Source: Bacillota bacterium (lineage in GTDB: Bacteria; Bacillota; Clostridia; Acetivibrionales; DSM-1351). From it: DNA of 64,000 nt. Shown here piece after piece: positions 42,483 to 51,439 of this stretch. The DNA lies in NCBI GenBank assembly GCA_023390335.1, contig JAEWCZ010000081.1, positions 1 to 64,000 of the forward strand, read 5' to 3'. Numbering within the stretch: position 1 is the first letter of the stretch; each line of letters begins with the position of its first letter. The translations under genes were made by a program, and so were the position numbers. The notes below the pieces were generated by a model that made no database searches, was not told the DNA's origin, and saw only the letters and a list, made by a program, of their open reading frames with translations.

Positions 42483-43358
42483 TTATACCCCCAACTCTTC
42501 AATAATGTTATATGTAGTATCTTTAATAAATCCTGCTGCTGTTACAGGGGCAACTTTTCCCGGAAGTGATAGGGCCCAGATAGCCTTTAGTCCAAGTTCT
42601 TTAGCCCTGCTGAAATCAACTCCTCCAGGCTTTGATGCAAGGTCTACTATAAGACATTCGGGATTCAATAGTTTTAAAAGCTCATAATTAAGCACCATGG
42701 ATGGAACAGTATTAAAGATAACATCTGCATTTTTTACAACATGAGATAAATTACTCAGCATTACAGGACTGTACCCTAAACTCTTTATCCAAGCCAAATC
42801 AGCATACTTACGTGCTTCTACATAAACATTGGAACCTATACCATGCAGCATTTTTGCAAGAATTTTGCCTATTCTTCCGTATCCCAAAACCAGCGAATTG
42901 CTGTTATGTAAGGTTATTGGCATTTCTTCCATTGCAATTTGAATAGCTCCCTCAGCGGTTGGTATTGCGTTTAAAACGGCCATTTCCTCTCTCTCTAACA
43001 AATCGACCGTATAAACATTACACACTTGAGCCAAGTGGGCTATTTTATCACTTATTCTTCCTGCAAGGAAAAGTTGATTTTTATTCATTGCTTTAAATAA
43101 CTCATTCATATGAATACTCTCATTATGAAAAGGAGCATTTATAAATTCGTTATCATTTGAACAAGGTATGGGTCCGATTATTACATCTGAGTCTACTACA
43201 GCCTCGGCTAATGTTTTGCTTTGTTCAAGTTTTATTTCAAAACCTGCCGTTGTAAAACCATATATATTAACGGAATTACCATCTTGTGCAATTAATTCTG
43301 CCAACTTTACACTTCTTAAATCTCCCCCTATTATGCTATACCTTTTACTACTCACCAT
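42483..43358 (-). CDS. spoVFA: Dipicolinate synthase subunit A
   Basis: 291 residues with an N-terminal domain (about 1-150) and a Rossmann domain carrying NSLVLGYGRIGKILAKMLHGIG, followed by VYVEARKYADLAWIKSLGY and DLASKPGGVDFSRAKELG. It is the DpaA chain of dipicolinate synthase, which converts dihydroxy-tetrahydrodipicolinate to DPA. The start lies after GGGGGAGGG, and a sigma-K-type promoter is visible at 43406-43436, consistent with mother-cell expression late in sporulation. Confidence 0.93.
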   Translation of the reverse strand: MVSSKRYSIIGGDLRSVKLAELIAQDGNSVNIYGFTTAGFEIKLEQSKTLAEAVVDSDVIIGPIPCSNDNEFINAPFHNESIHMNELFKAMNKNQLFLAGRISDKIAHLAQVCNVYTVDLLEREEMAVLNAIPTAEGAIQIAMEEMPITLHNSNSLVLGYGRIGKILAKMLHGIGSNVYVEARKYADLAWIKSLGYSPVMLSNLSHVVKNADVIFNTVPSMVLNYELLKLLNPECLIVDLASKPGGVDFSRAKELGLKAIWALSLPGKVAPVTAAGFIKDTTYNIIEELGV

Positions 43359-43405
43359 AAGCCCTCCCCCACAACCGAAGAATAAACTAATTATGACGAC
43401 TAGTA

Positions 43406-43436
43406 TATCTTATGAAACAAACATATACCGAGTGCC
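43406..43436 (-). promoter_or_regulatory. Sigma-K-like promoter of spoVFAB
   Basis: The -10 element CATAAGATA (43414-43406) matches CATA-N3-TA. An AC-containing -35 (GGCAC, 43436-43432) lies 17 bases upstream. It is about 48 bases before spoVFA, whose Bacillus homologue is sigma-K dependent. Confidence 0.6.
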
Positions 43437-43475
43437 TGTACCCAATATACTAATTCTAATATTTAGGCATAACAA

Positions 43476-43510
43476 AACAGACCGATGGTTGATGACACCA
43501 TCGGTCTGTT
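43476..43510. terminator. Intrinsic terminator after the M16 peptidase gene
   Basis: A 13-bp perfect stem (43476-43488 and 43498-43510) is flanked by an A tract and T tract. It ends the M16/pnp transcript on the minus strand, upstream of the spoVF promoter. Confidence 0.9.
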
Positions 43511-43523
43511 TTTCTTATAAATT

Positions 43524-44759
43524 CTATATTTTGTTTTTGATATTTCCAACTGCTGAAATACTCATTTTTTCAAAATCAAATACCCTTTTAATCATTTCAA
43601 TTATACTATCCATATTTACTCTGTCTATCTTCTGTAAAATTTCTTCAGGAGTATTTATTTTACCAAGCATAAGTTCAGATTTTCCTATGCTGTTCATCCT
43701 GCTGTTGGTACTTTCCAACCCAAGGATATAATTTCCTTTTAGCTGTTCTTTTGTCTTTGCAAGTTCATCCTTTGTAATGCCATCTTTTATTATGAGATCC
43801 AATTCTGTTTTTGTTAAATCAATAACTGTCTGGAGGTGCTCCGGATTCATTCCTGCATATATTACAAAAAGCCCCGACCCCTGATAAGTAGATGGGTATG
43901 AATAAATGGAATAAACCAGTCCCCTTTTTTCTCTAATACTCTGAAACAGGCGTGAACTCATTCCGCCTCCCAGTACATTATTTAGAGATAACAGAGAATA
44001 CAACTTATCATTCCCATGTTCAATACCTTCAAATCCCATACATAAGTGAACCTGTTCTGTATCCTTCTCACGGATAATTTTATTAACCTTGTATTGCGCA
44101 GAAGTATATTTATTATTACAAGTTGCTTCAGATTTCCAATTCTGAAAGTATTTGTTAACAAGTTCTATAAGCTGTGATTCATCAAAATTACCTGCAACGG
44201 AAATTACCGTATTATAAGGCGTATAAAATTCACTCATATACTTGTTGATCATATCTTTGTCAAACTTGTTGATACACATTTCTGTACCGAGGATTGGGTA
44301 TCCTAATGGATTTCCGTCCCAAACCATTTCCGAAAAAATATCATGTACCAGTTCCTCCGGAGTATCCTCGTACATACCTATTTCTTCAATTACAACACGC
44401 TTTTCTACGTTTATATCGTCACTGTCAAAAGAAGAGTTGAAAAGCATGTCGGACAACACATCTACAGCAATATCAAGATGGGTATCCAGTGTTTTTGTAT
44501 AATAGCAGGTACATTCTTTACCGGTAAAAGCATTTATCTGTCCGCCGATAGCGTCTATACATTCAGCAATATCCTTTGCCGTCCTTTTAGTAGTGCCTTT
44601 GAAAAGCATATGCTCAATAAAATGGGATATACCGTTATTTTCTGAGGTTTCATTTCTGGAACCAGTGCCAACCCATATACCTACTGAAACTGACCTAACA
44701 TATGGTATTTTCTCGTATACAAGACGCAACCCGTTACTTAATTGTACTTTTTTGAACAT
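43524..44759 (-). CDS. M16 family zinc peptidase (YmxG/MlpA-like)
   Basis: 411 residues. The zinc site is the inverted HxxEH motif HFIEHMLFKGT with the downstream glutamate in the EECIDAIGGQINAFTGKE-like stretch. C-terminal parts include the RGLVYSIYSYPSTYQGSG arginine-tyrosine segment of the processing-peptidase group. Both halves of the fold are present in one chain of usual length. In Bacillus the homologue lies after pnp and polysaccharide deacetylase genes; here it follows pnp directly, 97 bases downstream, with a hairpin in between. The physiological substrate is unknown. Confidence 0.92.
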   Translation of the reverse strand: MFKKVQLSNGLRLVYEKIPYVRSVSVGIWVGTGSRNETSENNGISHFIEHMLFKGTTKRTAKDIAECIDAIGGQINAFTGKECTCYYTKTLDTHLDIAVDVLSDMLFNSSFDSDDINVEKRVVIEEIGMYEDTPEELVHDIFSEMVWDGNPLGYPILGTEMCINKFDKDMINKYMSEFYTPYNTVISVAGNFDESQLIELVNKYFQNWKSEATCNNKYTSAQYKVNKIIREKDTEQVHLCMGFEGIEHGNDKLYSLLSLNNVLGGGMSSRLFQSIREKRGLVYSIYSYPSTYQGSGLFVIYAGMNPEHLQTVIDLTKTELDLIIKDGITKDELAKTKEQLKGNYILGLESTNSRMNSIGKSELMLGKINTPEEILQKIDRVNMDSIIEMIKRVFDFEKMSISAVGNIKNKI

Positions 44760-44807
44760 CTAGTCCTCCGATGTATAATCTATAAAGCAAAATTTTTCAA
44801 TACATAA

Positions 44808-44836
44808 TTGGGCGTAAACAATAAGTCTACGCCCAA
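44808..44836 (-). other. Hairpin between pnp and the M16 gene
   Basis: A nine-base stem (TTGGGCGTA / TACGCCCAA, 44808-44816 and 44828-44836) stands just after the pnp stop. No T tract follows on the minus strand, so it is more likely a processing or stability element than a terminator. Confidence 0.45.
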
Positions 44837-44856
44837 AAAAATCATACAACTACAGG

Positions 44857-46968
44857 TTATTTTTCTTCAGTAGTATTATCCTCAGTCATGGCATCTTTTC
44901 TTGACAAATTGATTCTTCCCTGCTTGTCTATCTCAGTAACCTTAACAAGAATTTCGTCACCGATATTTACAACATCTTCAACTTTTTCAACTCTCTTTTT
45001 ATCAAGCTTTGAAATGTGAACCAAGCCGTCTTTGCCCGGTAAAATTTCAACAAAAGCACCGAAAGTCGTAATCCTTACAACTTTACCCATGTATATTTCA
45101 CCCGGTTCGATATCCTTTGCAATACCCTGGATAATTCTAAGTGCCTTCTGCGCAGATGCGCTATCAGGTGTTAATATATAAACTCTTCCGTCTTCTTCGA
45201 TATCTATCTTTACACCAGTTTCTGCAATTATTTTGTTTATCATCTTTCCGCCTGGTCCAATGACGTCACGGATTTTTTCTGGATCGATATTGGTAGTAAT
45301 TATTTTGGGAGCGTATTCCGAAAGCTCTTGTCTTGGTTGGGGTATAGCCTTTAGAATTACGTCATTTATAATCTGCAAACGACCTTTTCTGGTCAATTCA
45401 AATGCCTGACGTATAATCTCATAGTTTAGACCGTCAACCTTTATATCCATCTGGATTGCAGTAATACCTTCTGTAGTTCCTGCAACCTTAAAGTCCATAT
45501 CTCCAAAAAAGTCTTCTATACCCTGGATATCCATGAAGGTAACAAAGTTCTCAGGGTTCTCTTCATCAATAACCAATCCTGCTGAAATACCGGCTACAGG
45601 TGCCTTGATAGGAACTCCTGCATCCATGAGTGCCAAAGTGCTTCCGCACACGCTTCCTTGTGAGGTTGAACCGTTTGACATCAATACTTCAGATACAAGC
45701 CTGAATGCATACGGGAATTCAACTTCTGACGGAATTACAGGTACAAGTGACCTCTCAGCCAAAGCTCCGTGTCCAATTTCTCTTCTTCCTGGACCTCTTG
45801 AAGTTTTTGCTTCACCAACGCTGTAACCCGGGAAGTTGTAGTGGTGCATGTATCTCTTTGTTTCTTCAGTGTCAATACCGTCCATCTTCTGAACATCACC
45901 CATTGCACCAAGAGTTATGGTTGTCAGCACCTGAGTCTGTCCTCTTTGGAAAAGTCCGGAACCATGAGTTCTTGGAAGGATTCCAACTTCTGCTGAAAGA
46001 GCTCTTATCTCGTCCAGACTTCTGCCGTCAACACGCTTACCTTCCTTTAATATATATTCACGTACTACTTTCTTTTCAAGCTTATATATAGCTTCATTTA
46101 TTTTACTTTCCATTTCAGGGAATTGTTCAGCCAAAGCTGCTTGAGTTTCTTCTGTCAATTCAGAAACCTTAGAATCTCTGTCCTGCTTGTCCGTTGCCAG
46201 AACTGCAATACGCATTTTATCATATGCGAATGCTTTAACAGCTGAAAACAAGTCCGCAGGAACATCTGCTGATTCATAAGTAAATTTAGGTTTACCAATC
46301 TCTTTTACTATTCCATTAATAAAGTCGCAAATTTGCTTAATTACTTCATGACCCTTTTTAATGGCATCCAGCATAACATCATCAGGAACTATATCAGCTC
46401 CTGCTTCAATCATTGTTATCTTTTCCTTTGTTCCAGCAAGTGTAACATACATCTTGCTTTTTGCACGCTGTTCTTCATTTGGGTTTATAACCACTTCGCC
46501 ATCTACTAAACCGAGTACAACTCCGCCGATAGGTCCGTTAAACGGAATATCTGATATACTTATTGCAACGGAAGCACCTATCATTGCAGCTATTTCAGGT
46601 GAATTATCCTGTTCAACTGACATTACTGTATTTACAACAGCCACATCATTTCTCAAATCCTTTGGAAAAAGAGGTCTGATTGGTCTGTCTATAACTCTTG
46701 AAGTCAATATTGCTTTTTCAGAAGGCTTTCCTTCTCTCTTGATAAATCCGCCGGGAATCTTTCCTACTGCATATAACCTTTCTTCGTAATCAACACTAAG
46801 CGGGAAAAAATCAATTCCATCTCTTGGTGAAGCCGAAGCGGTTGCAGAAGACATTATTACAGTATCTCCGTATCTGATTAATGCTGACCCATTGGCCAAT
46901 TGAGCAAGTTTTCCTGTTTCTACTGTTAGTGTTCTGCCTGCAAGTTCCATGCTAAATGTTTTGAACAT
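44857..46968 (-). CDS. pnp: Polynucleotide phosphorylase
   Basis: 703 residues. Two RNase PH-like domains (about 1-225 and 310-540, with GRREIGHGALAERSLVPVIP and DIQGIEDFFGDMDFKVAGT) are joined by a helical domain. A KH domain (about 555-615, VIGPGGKMINKIIAETG) and an S1 domain (about 620-690, GKVVRITTFGAFVEILPGKDGLVHIS) follow. It degrades RNA 3' to 5' with phosphate. The start has AGGAGG. The 5' leader holds a very long hairpin (46999-47098), recalling the RNase III-processed leader that controls pnp in E. coli; rpsO lies immediately upstream, the conserved order. Confidence 0.96.
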   Translation of the reverse strand: MFKTFSMELAGRTLTVETGKLAQLANGSALIRYGDTVIMSSATASASPRDGIDFFPLSVDYEERLYAVGKIPGGFIKREGKPSEKAILTSRVIDRPIRPLFPKDLRNDVAVVNTVMSVEQDNSPEIAAMIGASVAISISDIPFNGPIGGVVLGLVDGEVVINPNEEQRAKSKMYVTLAGTKEKITMIEAGADIVPDDVMLDAIKKGHEVIKQICDFINGIVKEIGKPKFTYESADVPADLFSAVKAFAYDKMRIAVLATDKQDRDSKVSELTEETQAALAEQFPEMESKINEAIYKLEKKVVREYILKEGKRVDGRSLDEIRALSAEVGILPRTHGSGLFQRGQTQVLTTITLGAMGDVQKMDGIDTEETKRYMHHYNFPGYSVGEAKTSRGPGRREIGHGALAERSLVPVIPSEVEFPYAFRLVSEVLMSNGSTSQGSVCGSTLALMDAGVPIKAPVAGISAGLVIDEENPENFVTFMDIQGIEDFFGDMDFKVAGTTEGITAIQMDIKVDGLNYEIIRQAFELTRKGRLQIINDVILKAIPQPRQELSEYAPKIITTNIDPEKIRDVIGPGGKMINKIIAETGVKIDIEEDGRVYILTPDSASAQKALRIIQGIAKDIEPGEIYMGKVVRITTFGAFVEILPGKDGLVHISKLDKKRVEKVEDVVNIGDEILVKVTEIDKQGRINLSRKDAMTEDNTTEEK

Positions 46969-46998
46969 ATAAGTCCTCCTAAGTTCTTTAATAGTTTT

Positions 46999-47098
46999 AC
47001 ATATGCTATTTTAAAACTATAGACTGTAGCATGTAGATTCTACGTCAAAAAAGTAATTTTGGCGCACAATCTACCTTCTACCGTCTATAGCCATATGT
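46999..47098 (-). promoter_or_regulatory. Long leader hairpin upstream of pnp
   Basis: Between the rpsO terminator and pnp, the minus strand can form a 74-base hairpin (47017-47090): CTATAGAC/GTCTATAG at the base, then GTAG/CTAC, GTAGATT/AATCTAC and an inner CAAAA/TTTTG, with small internal loops. An outer ACATATG/CATATGT pair (46999-47005 and 47092-47098) extends it. It ends 30 bases before the pnp start codon. Confidence 0.7.
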
Positions 47099-47190
47099 GC
47101 TTTATTAGTATTATTTCATATTTCCCATAACTTATTGCCTATTTATTATGCTTAAATATTTCCACAACAAATATGTACTCTGATGCATAC

Positions 47191-47219
47191 AAAAGCAGGC
47201 AGGCGGTTAGCCTGCCTGC
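47191..47219 (-). terminator. Intrinsic terminator of rpsO
   Basis: A 10-bp GC-rich perfect stem (GCAGGCAGGC, 47195-47204, with its complement 47210-47219) is followed by four T bases on the minus strand, 10 bases after the rpsO stop. Confidence 0.9.
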
Positions 47220-47229
47220 TCTCATATGA

Positions 47230-47493
47230 TTATTTTCTTAGACCAAGTTTTTCAATAATTGCACGGTATCTTTCGATATCATTCTTTTTTAAATAGTTTA
47301 ACAAGCTTCTTCTTGCACCAACCATTTTAAGAAGTCCTCTTCCTGAATGGTAATCCTTCTTATGAACCTTTAAGTGGTCATTGAGGTGGTTGATTCTCTC
47401 TGTAAGAATAGCAACCTGAACTTCTGGTGAACCAGTATCGCCTTCACGAAGCTGATACTTTGCAATTATTTCCTGCTTTAAATCTTTAACCAT
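47230..47493 (-). CDS. rpsO: 30S ribosomal protein S15
   Basis: 87 residues from the ATG at 47493 (MVKDLKQEIIAKYQL), where GGAGG lies nine bases ahead; a longer open frame to 47535 is not used. Helical S15 signatures: REGDTGSPEVQVAILTERI, HLNDHLKVHKKDYHSGRGL and MVGARRSLLNYLKK. It binds the central domain of 16S rRNA. The terminator right after it separates it from pnp, as often seen. Confidence 0.96.
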   Translation of the reverse strand: MVKDLKQEIIAKYQLREGDTGSPEVQVAILTERINHLNDHLKVHKKDYHSGRGLLKMVGARRSLLNYLKKNDIERYRAIIEKLGLRK

Positions 47494-47676
47494 TTGTAAA
47501 TACCTCCAAAATTTTGTTGAATCGCCATAAACCAAGTAATTGGATGGAGTAACCCAAGAACGTAGTTAATGGTTAGAAATTTCATACTTATGTATTTTAG
47601 CACAATTAATAATTATTTACAATGATTAATTTATGCGTATTACAACGATGTATGCGTTATATCAGCGTATTTTAAC

Positions 47677-47705
47677 TTGTTCTATTTTTTTAATTATGGT
47701 AATAT
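47677..47705 (+). promoter_or_regulatory. Promoter of the ABC exporter operon
   Basis: The -35 TTGTTC (47677-47682) and -10 TAATAT (47700-47705) are 17 bases apart, 48 bases upstream of the first permease gene. Confidence 0.5.
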
Positions 47706-47753
47706 ATGTGATACTCTAGTAAAAAAATTAATAAGTATTACCAAGAGGTTTTT

Positions 47754-48557
47754 ATGAAGGTTTTTTTAGAAGTAATAAAACTAAATTTCAAAGTTTCTTT
47801 CCAGTATAAATGGACCTTTGCAATGACTCTTTTAGTACAGCCCATATTACTTTTCATAAATGTTGCACTCTTTAAAAGTATATATACTTATAATGATACA
47901 GCAAGCATAAAGGGTTATGGCTTTGAGCAGATGGTTTGGTATTATACCGCATATTATGTTGTTCTGAGTTTAGTATGGAATAATATTACAAATGGAATAT
48001 CAAGAAGCATTATTTCAGGAGATCTGTCCACAGATTTGCTGAGACCTATGTCGGTTTTCCGTTTTATGCTTGCAAGTGCCATTTCTTCCAGACTTGTAGC
48101 AATTTTGGCTGATTTTCTTCCAGGCATGATAATCTATAGTCTGATTCTGTTTCCTACATTTTTGACGTTAAAATCCTTTCTTTCCTTTCTTATAATAGCT
48201 GTACTAGCGTTTCTTCTTAACTATTTGTTTTCATTTCTACTTGGAATGTCCGCAATGATTATTAAGAACAATATGTCATTAAGTATTATAAGAGAAGTTT
48301 TGCAGGCTATTGTAGGCGGAGGAGTTATTCCTTTGGAGTTTATGCCTGTTTGGCTTAATAAAATTTTTGATTTCTTACCATTCAAATACATAATTTACTG
48401 GCCAATTCAATTCTTTCTAAACCGGGTAGAGAGTGACAATCTTGGTTCACTGGTCAGGATCGGAAGTATACAGATTTTATGGATTATTGCATTTTATGTG
48501 GTAATTAAAATCTTATGGAAGCGCCTCATAAAGCAATTCTGTGCAGCGGGAGGTTAA
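47754..48557 (+). CDS. ABC-2 type transporter permease (first subunit, DUF990-like)
   Basis: 267 residues with six hydrophobic helices and no signal peptide. It resembles the ABC-2/DUF990 group: MKVFLEVIKLNFKVSFQYKW as cytoplasmic N-terminus, then WNNITNGISRSIISGDLSTDLLRPM as the coupling-helix region. It forms a three-gene unit with the next permease and the ATPase; spacing to the second gene is one base. The transported molecule is unknown. Confidence 0.85.
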   Translation: MKVFLEVIKLNFKVSFQYKWTFAMTLLVQPILLFINVALFKSIYTYNDTASIKGYGFEQMVWYYTAYYVVLSLVWNNITNGISRSIISGDLSTDLLRPMSVFRFMLASAISSRLVAILADFLPGMIIYSLILFPTFLTLKSFLSFLIIAVLAFLLNYLFSFLLGMSAMIIKNNMSLSIIREVLQAIVGGGVIPLEFMPVWLNKIFDFLPFKYIIYWPIQFFLNRVESDNLGSLVRIGSIQILWIIAFYVVIKILWKRLIKQFCAAGG

Positions 48558-48558
48558 T

Positions 48559-49353
48559 ATGCTGAAATTGGTGAAATTATTCAAACTATTTATCTGGAAT
48601 TGTAAAATGGATATATCTCGCAGTATGGAGTATAGATTCGATTTTATTATTGGTACTGTAATAGGCTTGGCTTTTTCCAGTGTAGGGCCAATTCTGCAAT
48701 ATTTAATATTTACCCAGACAAAAGGCTTTCCCGGTTGGAACCTGGAACAGATCATTTTATTCCAGGGCATATTGTTGTTTACCTCAGGTATAAAGGGAAT
48801 GACTTTTGGCAGTTTGCCTTATTTCCTTACCGGAATAGTTAGGAAGGGCGATTTTGACAGACTGCTGCTGAAACCTTATTCTCCTATAGGTATAATCCTG
48901 GCAAGCGGGTTCAGTCTTAACAATATAGGTCCTCTTCTCTCGGGTGGATTTATAATGGCTTACTCCATAGTAAAAATGAATATACATATAGGAATTGTTC
49001 AGACTGCCATTTTTCTTCTGGCAATAGTTTTCGGTCTGATTCTATTTATGGGATATGAAGTTTTGTACAGCAGCATAGTTATAAAGCTGGTACAAATTGG
49101 AAGGCTTGATGAAGTAATGAATAATCTGTTAAGATTTGGGGAATTTCCTGTAAATATTTTTTCCAAGACTCTGCAGACAGCCCTGATTACAGTAATACCA
49201 TTTGCTGTATGGGTTAACATCCCTGCGAATGCATTATTAAACAGGTTTGATTACACCATCACCATAACTTTTGTTTTCTGTGCTCTGTTCTTCTATGTAA
49301 GTCTGAAAATTTGGAACCTATTTCTAAAAAAATATACAAGTGCAGGAGGTTAA
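48559..49353 (+). CDS. ABC-2 type transporter permease (second subunit, DUF990-like)
   Basis: 264 residues from the ATG at 48559, with GGGAGG six bases ahead. About six hydrophobic helices, and the same coupling pattern as its partner: SLPYFLTGIVRKGDFDRLLLKPYSP. The two permeases probably make a heterodimeric channel. It ends four bases before the ATPase start. Confidence 0.85.
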   Translation: MLKLVKLFKLFIWNCKMDISRSMEYRFDFIIGTVIGLAFSSVGPILQYLIFTQTKGFPGWNLEQIILFQGILLFTSGIKGMTFGSLPYFLTGIVRKGDFDRLLLKPYSPIGIILASGFSLNNIGPLLSGGFIMAYSIVKMNIHIGIVQTAIFLLAIVFGLILFMGYEVLYSSIVIKLVQIGRLDEVMNNLLRFGEFPVNIFSKTLQTALITVIPFAVWVNIPANALLNRFDYTITITFVFCALFFYVSLKIWNLFLKKYTSAGG

Positions 49354-49357
49354 GCAC

Positions 49358-50341
49358 ATGAGTGAATATATAATAGATGTTGAGGGCCTAAAAAAGGATT
49401 TCAAGGTACATAAAAGAGATAAATCAGGTCTTCTGTCTTCCCTCAAGTCATTGTTCAGCAGGGATTACAAGCTTGTCAACGCAGTGGATAATCTGGATTT
49501 AAAAATACGTCAAGGCGAAATTAGGGGACTTATAGGTCCAAATGGTGCAGGAAAATCAACTACTATAAAAATTCTTTCCGGTATCTTATATCCCACCGAA
49601 GGAAATGTTAATGTCATGGGGTATACTCCGTGGACACAAAGAGAAGAGTACGTAAAAAAGATAGGTGTTGTATTTGGTCAAAAGTCTCAGCTGGTGTGGG
49701 ATTTGCCTGCAATTGATACTTTCGCTCTCAATAAGCAGATGTACAGTATTCCAGATAAAACGTTTAATAATAATATTAAATATTTTAAAGAATTACTAAA
49801 TATAGAAGATGTTATTACAAAACCCGTCAGACAACTGTCATTAGGTGAAAGGATGAAATGCGAGTTCGTTTGTGCCCTTTTGCATGAACCCCCTCTTGTA
49901 TATCTTGACGAGCCTACAATAGGGTTGGACATAATTTCTAAAGAAGCTATAAGATCGTTTATAAAAATGGTCAATAAGGAAAAAGGGACTACTTTTATAG
50001 TTACAACTCATGACTTGAGCGATATAGAAGACCTTTGTGAAAATGTCAGTATAATTAACAATGGTACGATAGTTTTTAATAATAGTATTGAAAAATTGAA
50101 AACTTATTTTTCAGATAAAAAGATTATTGAGGTTAAGTTTTCCCGTCAGATTGAACAGCCTTTTCTTGAAGGTTTTAAAGTAACCTCTAGTGGACCGTAT
50201 TTTGCAAATATTGAGATTGAAACCGTAAATACCAATCTGCAGGACGAAATATTCAAAATATTCAAACAGCTTCCTGTTCAAGATATAAATATAAATAATA
50301 TAAATATTGAAGAAGTTATAAAACATATATACCTTAGCTAA
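49358..50341 (+). CDS. ABC transporter ATP-binding protein
   Basis: 327 residues from the ATG at 49358, with AGGAGG seven bases ahead. Walker A GPNGAGKSTTIK, Q-loop in VVFGQKSQLVWDL, signature LSLGERMKCEF, Walker B YLDEPTIGLD and the switch histidine in VTTHDLSD. The C-terminal extension (about 230-327) resembles the NodI/daunorubicin-type exporter ATPases. It energises the two preceding permeases. It probably exports a lipid, peptide or drug-like molecule; no biosynthetic gene nearby shows which. Confidence 0.9.
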   Translation: MSEYIIDVEGLKKDFKVHKRDKSGLLSSLKSLFSRDYKLVNAVDNLDLKIRQGEIRGLIGPNGAGKSTTIKILSGILYPTEGNVNVMGYTPWTQREEYVKKIGVVFGQKSQLVWDLPAIDTFALNKQMYSIPDKTFNNNIKYFKELLNIEDVITKPVRQLSLGERMKCEFVCALLHEPPLVYLDEPTIGLDIISKEAIRSFIKMVNKEKGTTFIVTTHDLSDIEDLCENVSIINNGTIVFNNSIEKLKTYFSDKKIIEVKFSRQIEQPFLEGFKVTSSGPYFANIEIETVNTNLQDEIFKIFKQLPVQDININNINIEEVIKHIYLS

Positions 50342-50473
50342 CTCATAAAATTAGACACATAAGATATCAAAATTAAATATCTATTTCCTATAAATAAATA
50401 TTTTTTTAGAAATTATGGATTATATTTACTTATTCTTATATACTTAATATGTTCTATATTTTATCGCAAGGAG

Positions 50474-51439
50474 ATGGTTTATATTAATAACAATTCTGCT
50501 CTTTTAAAGAAAATTGCCGATAATGTTGAAAATGTAATTGTAGGAAAAAGAAATGCTATTGAATTAGCAATAATTGCACTTATTAGTAATGGACACGTTC
50601 TTTTAGAGGATGTCCCCGGTGTAGGTAAAACGAGCCTTGTTTCAGCTCTGGCCAAATCCATTTCAGCATCTTTCAAAAGAATTCAGTTTACCCCTGACGT
50701 TCTTCCTTCTGATATAACCGGTTTTTCAATATTCAATCAAAAGACAGGAGAATTTGAATTTAGACCCGGAACTGCCATGTGCCAGATTCTTCTTGCTGAT
50801 GAAATTAACAGAACCTCTCCTAAAACCCAGTCCAGCCTTTTGGAGATAATGGAAGAGAACCAAGTCACTGTTGACGGCACTACGTATAAACTTCCAAAAC
50901 CATTTATGGTTCTTGCAACTCAAAATCCCATTGAATATATTGGTACATACCCTCTGCCTGAGGCACAGATGGACAGGTTCTTTATAAAAATATCTCTTGG
51001 ATACCCTCAGCAAGGTGAAGAAGTTTACATCTTATCAAGATTTTTGGAAGATAATCCATTGGAAACTCTTGAAGCAGTTGCAACCAGTGACGAAATTCTA
51101 CAAATTCAAAAAGATGTAAAACTTGTTTACATAGATAAAACCTTGAAAAATTATGTCATTGATATTGTAAGCATGACAAGAAAGAACCAGTATATTGCTC
51201 TTGGTGCAAGCCCGAGAGGTTCAATTGCGGTATGTCGTGCAGCACAAGCATGGGCATATTTCAACGGCAGAGATTACGTGATTCCTGAAGACATAAAAAA
51301 GATGCTTTTGCCTACCCTTTCACACAGACTTGTTTTAAAGCAGGAAGCCAAACTCAAAAAAATGTCTTCTTCTGATATACTAACTTCAATAATTGACAAG
51401 GTATACATACCTATGGTAGATAACTATGAGAAAAAGTAG
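50474..51439 (+). CDS. MoxR-family AAA ATPase
   Basis: 321 residues. AAA_3 motifs: EDVPGVGKTSLVSALA (Walker A), ILLADEINRTSPKTQSSLLE (Walker B), FMVLATQNPIEYIGTYPLPEAQMDRF (sensor 1 and arginine finger) and the lid GASPRGSIAVCRAAQAWA. It is the first gene of a MoxR-DUF58-transglutaminase trio found in many bacteria, in which it is thought to act as a chaperone for the partners. The AGGAG ribosome binding site abuts the ATG at 50474; an ATT at 50483 has ideal spacing and gives INNNSALLKK, so the true start may be there. The frame overlaps the next gene by 14 bases. Confidence 0.9.
   Translation: MVYINNNSALLKKIADNVENVIVGKRNAIELAIIALISNGHVLLEDVPGVGKTSLVSALAKSISASFKRIQFTPDVLPSDITGFSIFNQKTGEFEFRPGTAMCQILLADEINRTSPKTQSSLLEIMEENQVTVDGTTYKLPKPFMVLATQNPIEYIGTYPLPEAQMDRFFIKISLGYPQQGEEVYILSRFLEDNPLETLEAVATSDEILQIQKDVKLVYIDKTLKNYVIDIVSMTRKNQYIALGASPRGSIAVCRAAQAWAYFNGRDYVIPEDIKKMLLPTLSHRLVLKQEAKLKKMSSSDILTSIIDKVYIPMVDNYEKK

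Noticed and set aside
44808..44836. Terminator after pnp
   Set aside because: Good stem but no T tract on the minus strand; recorded only as a hairpin.
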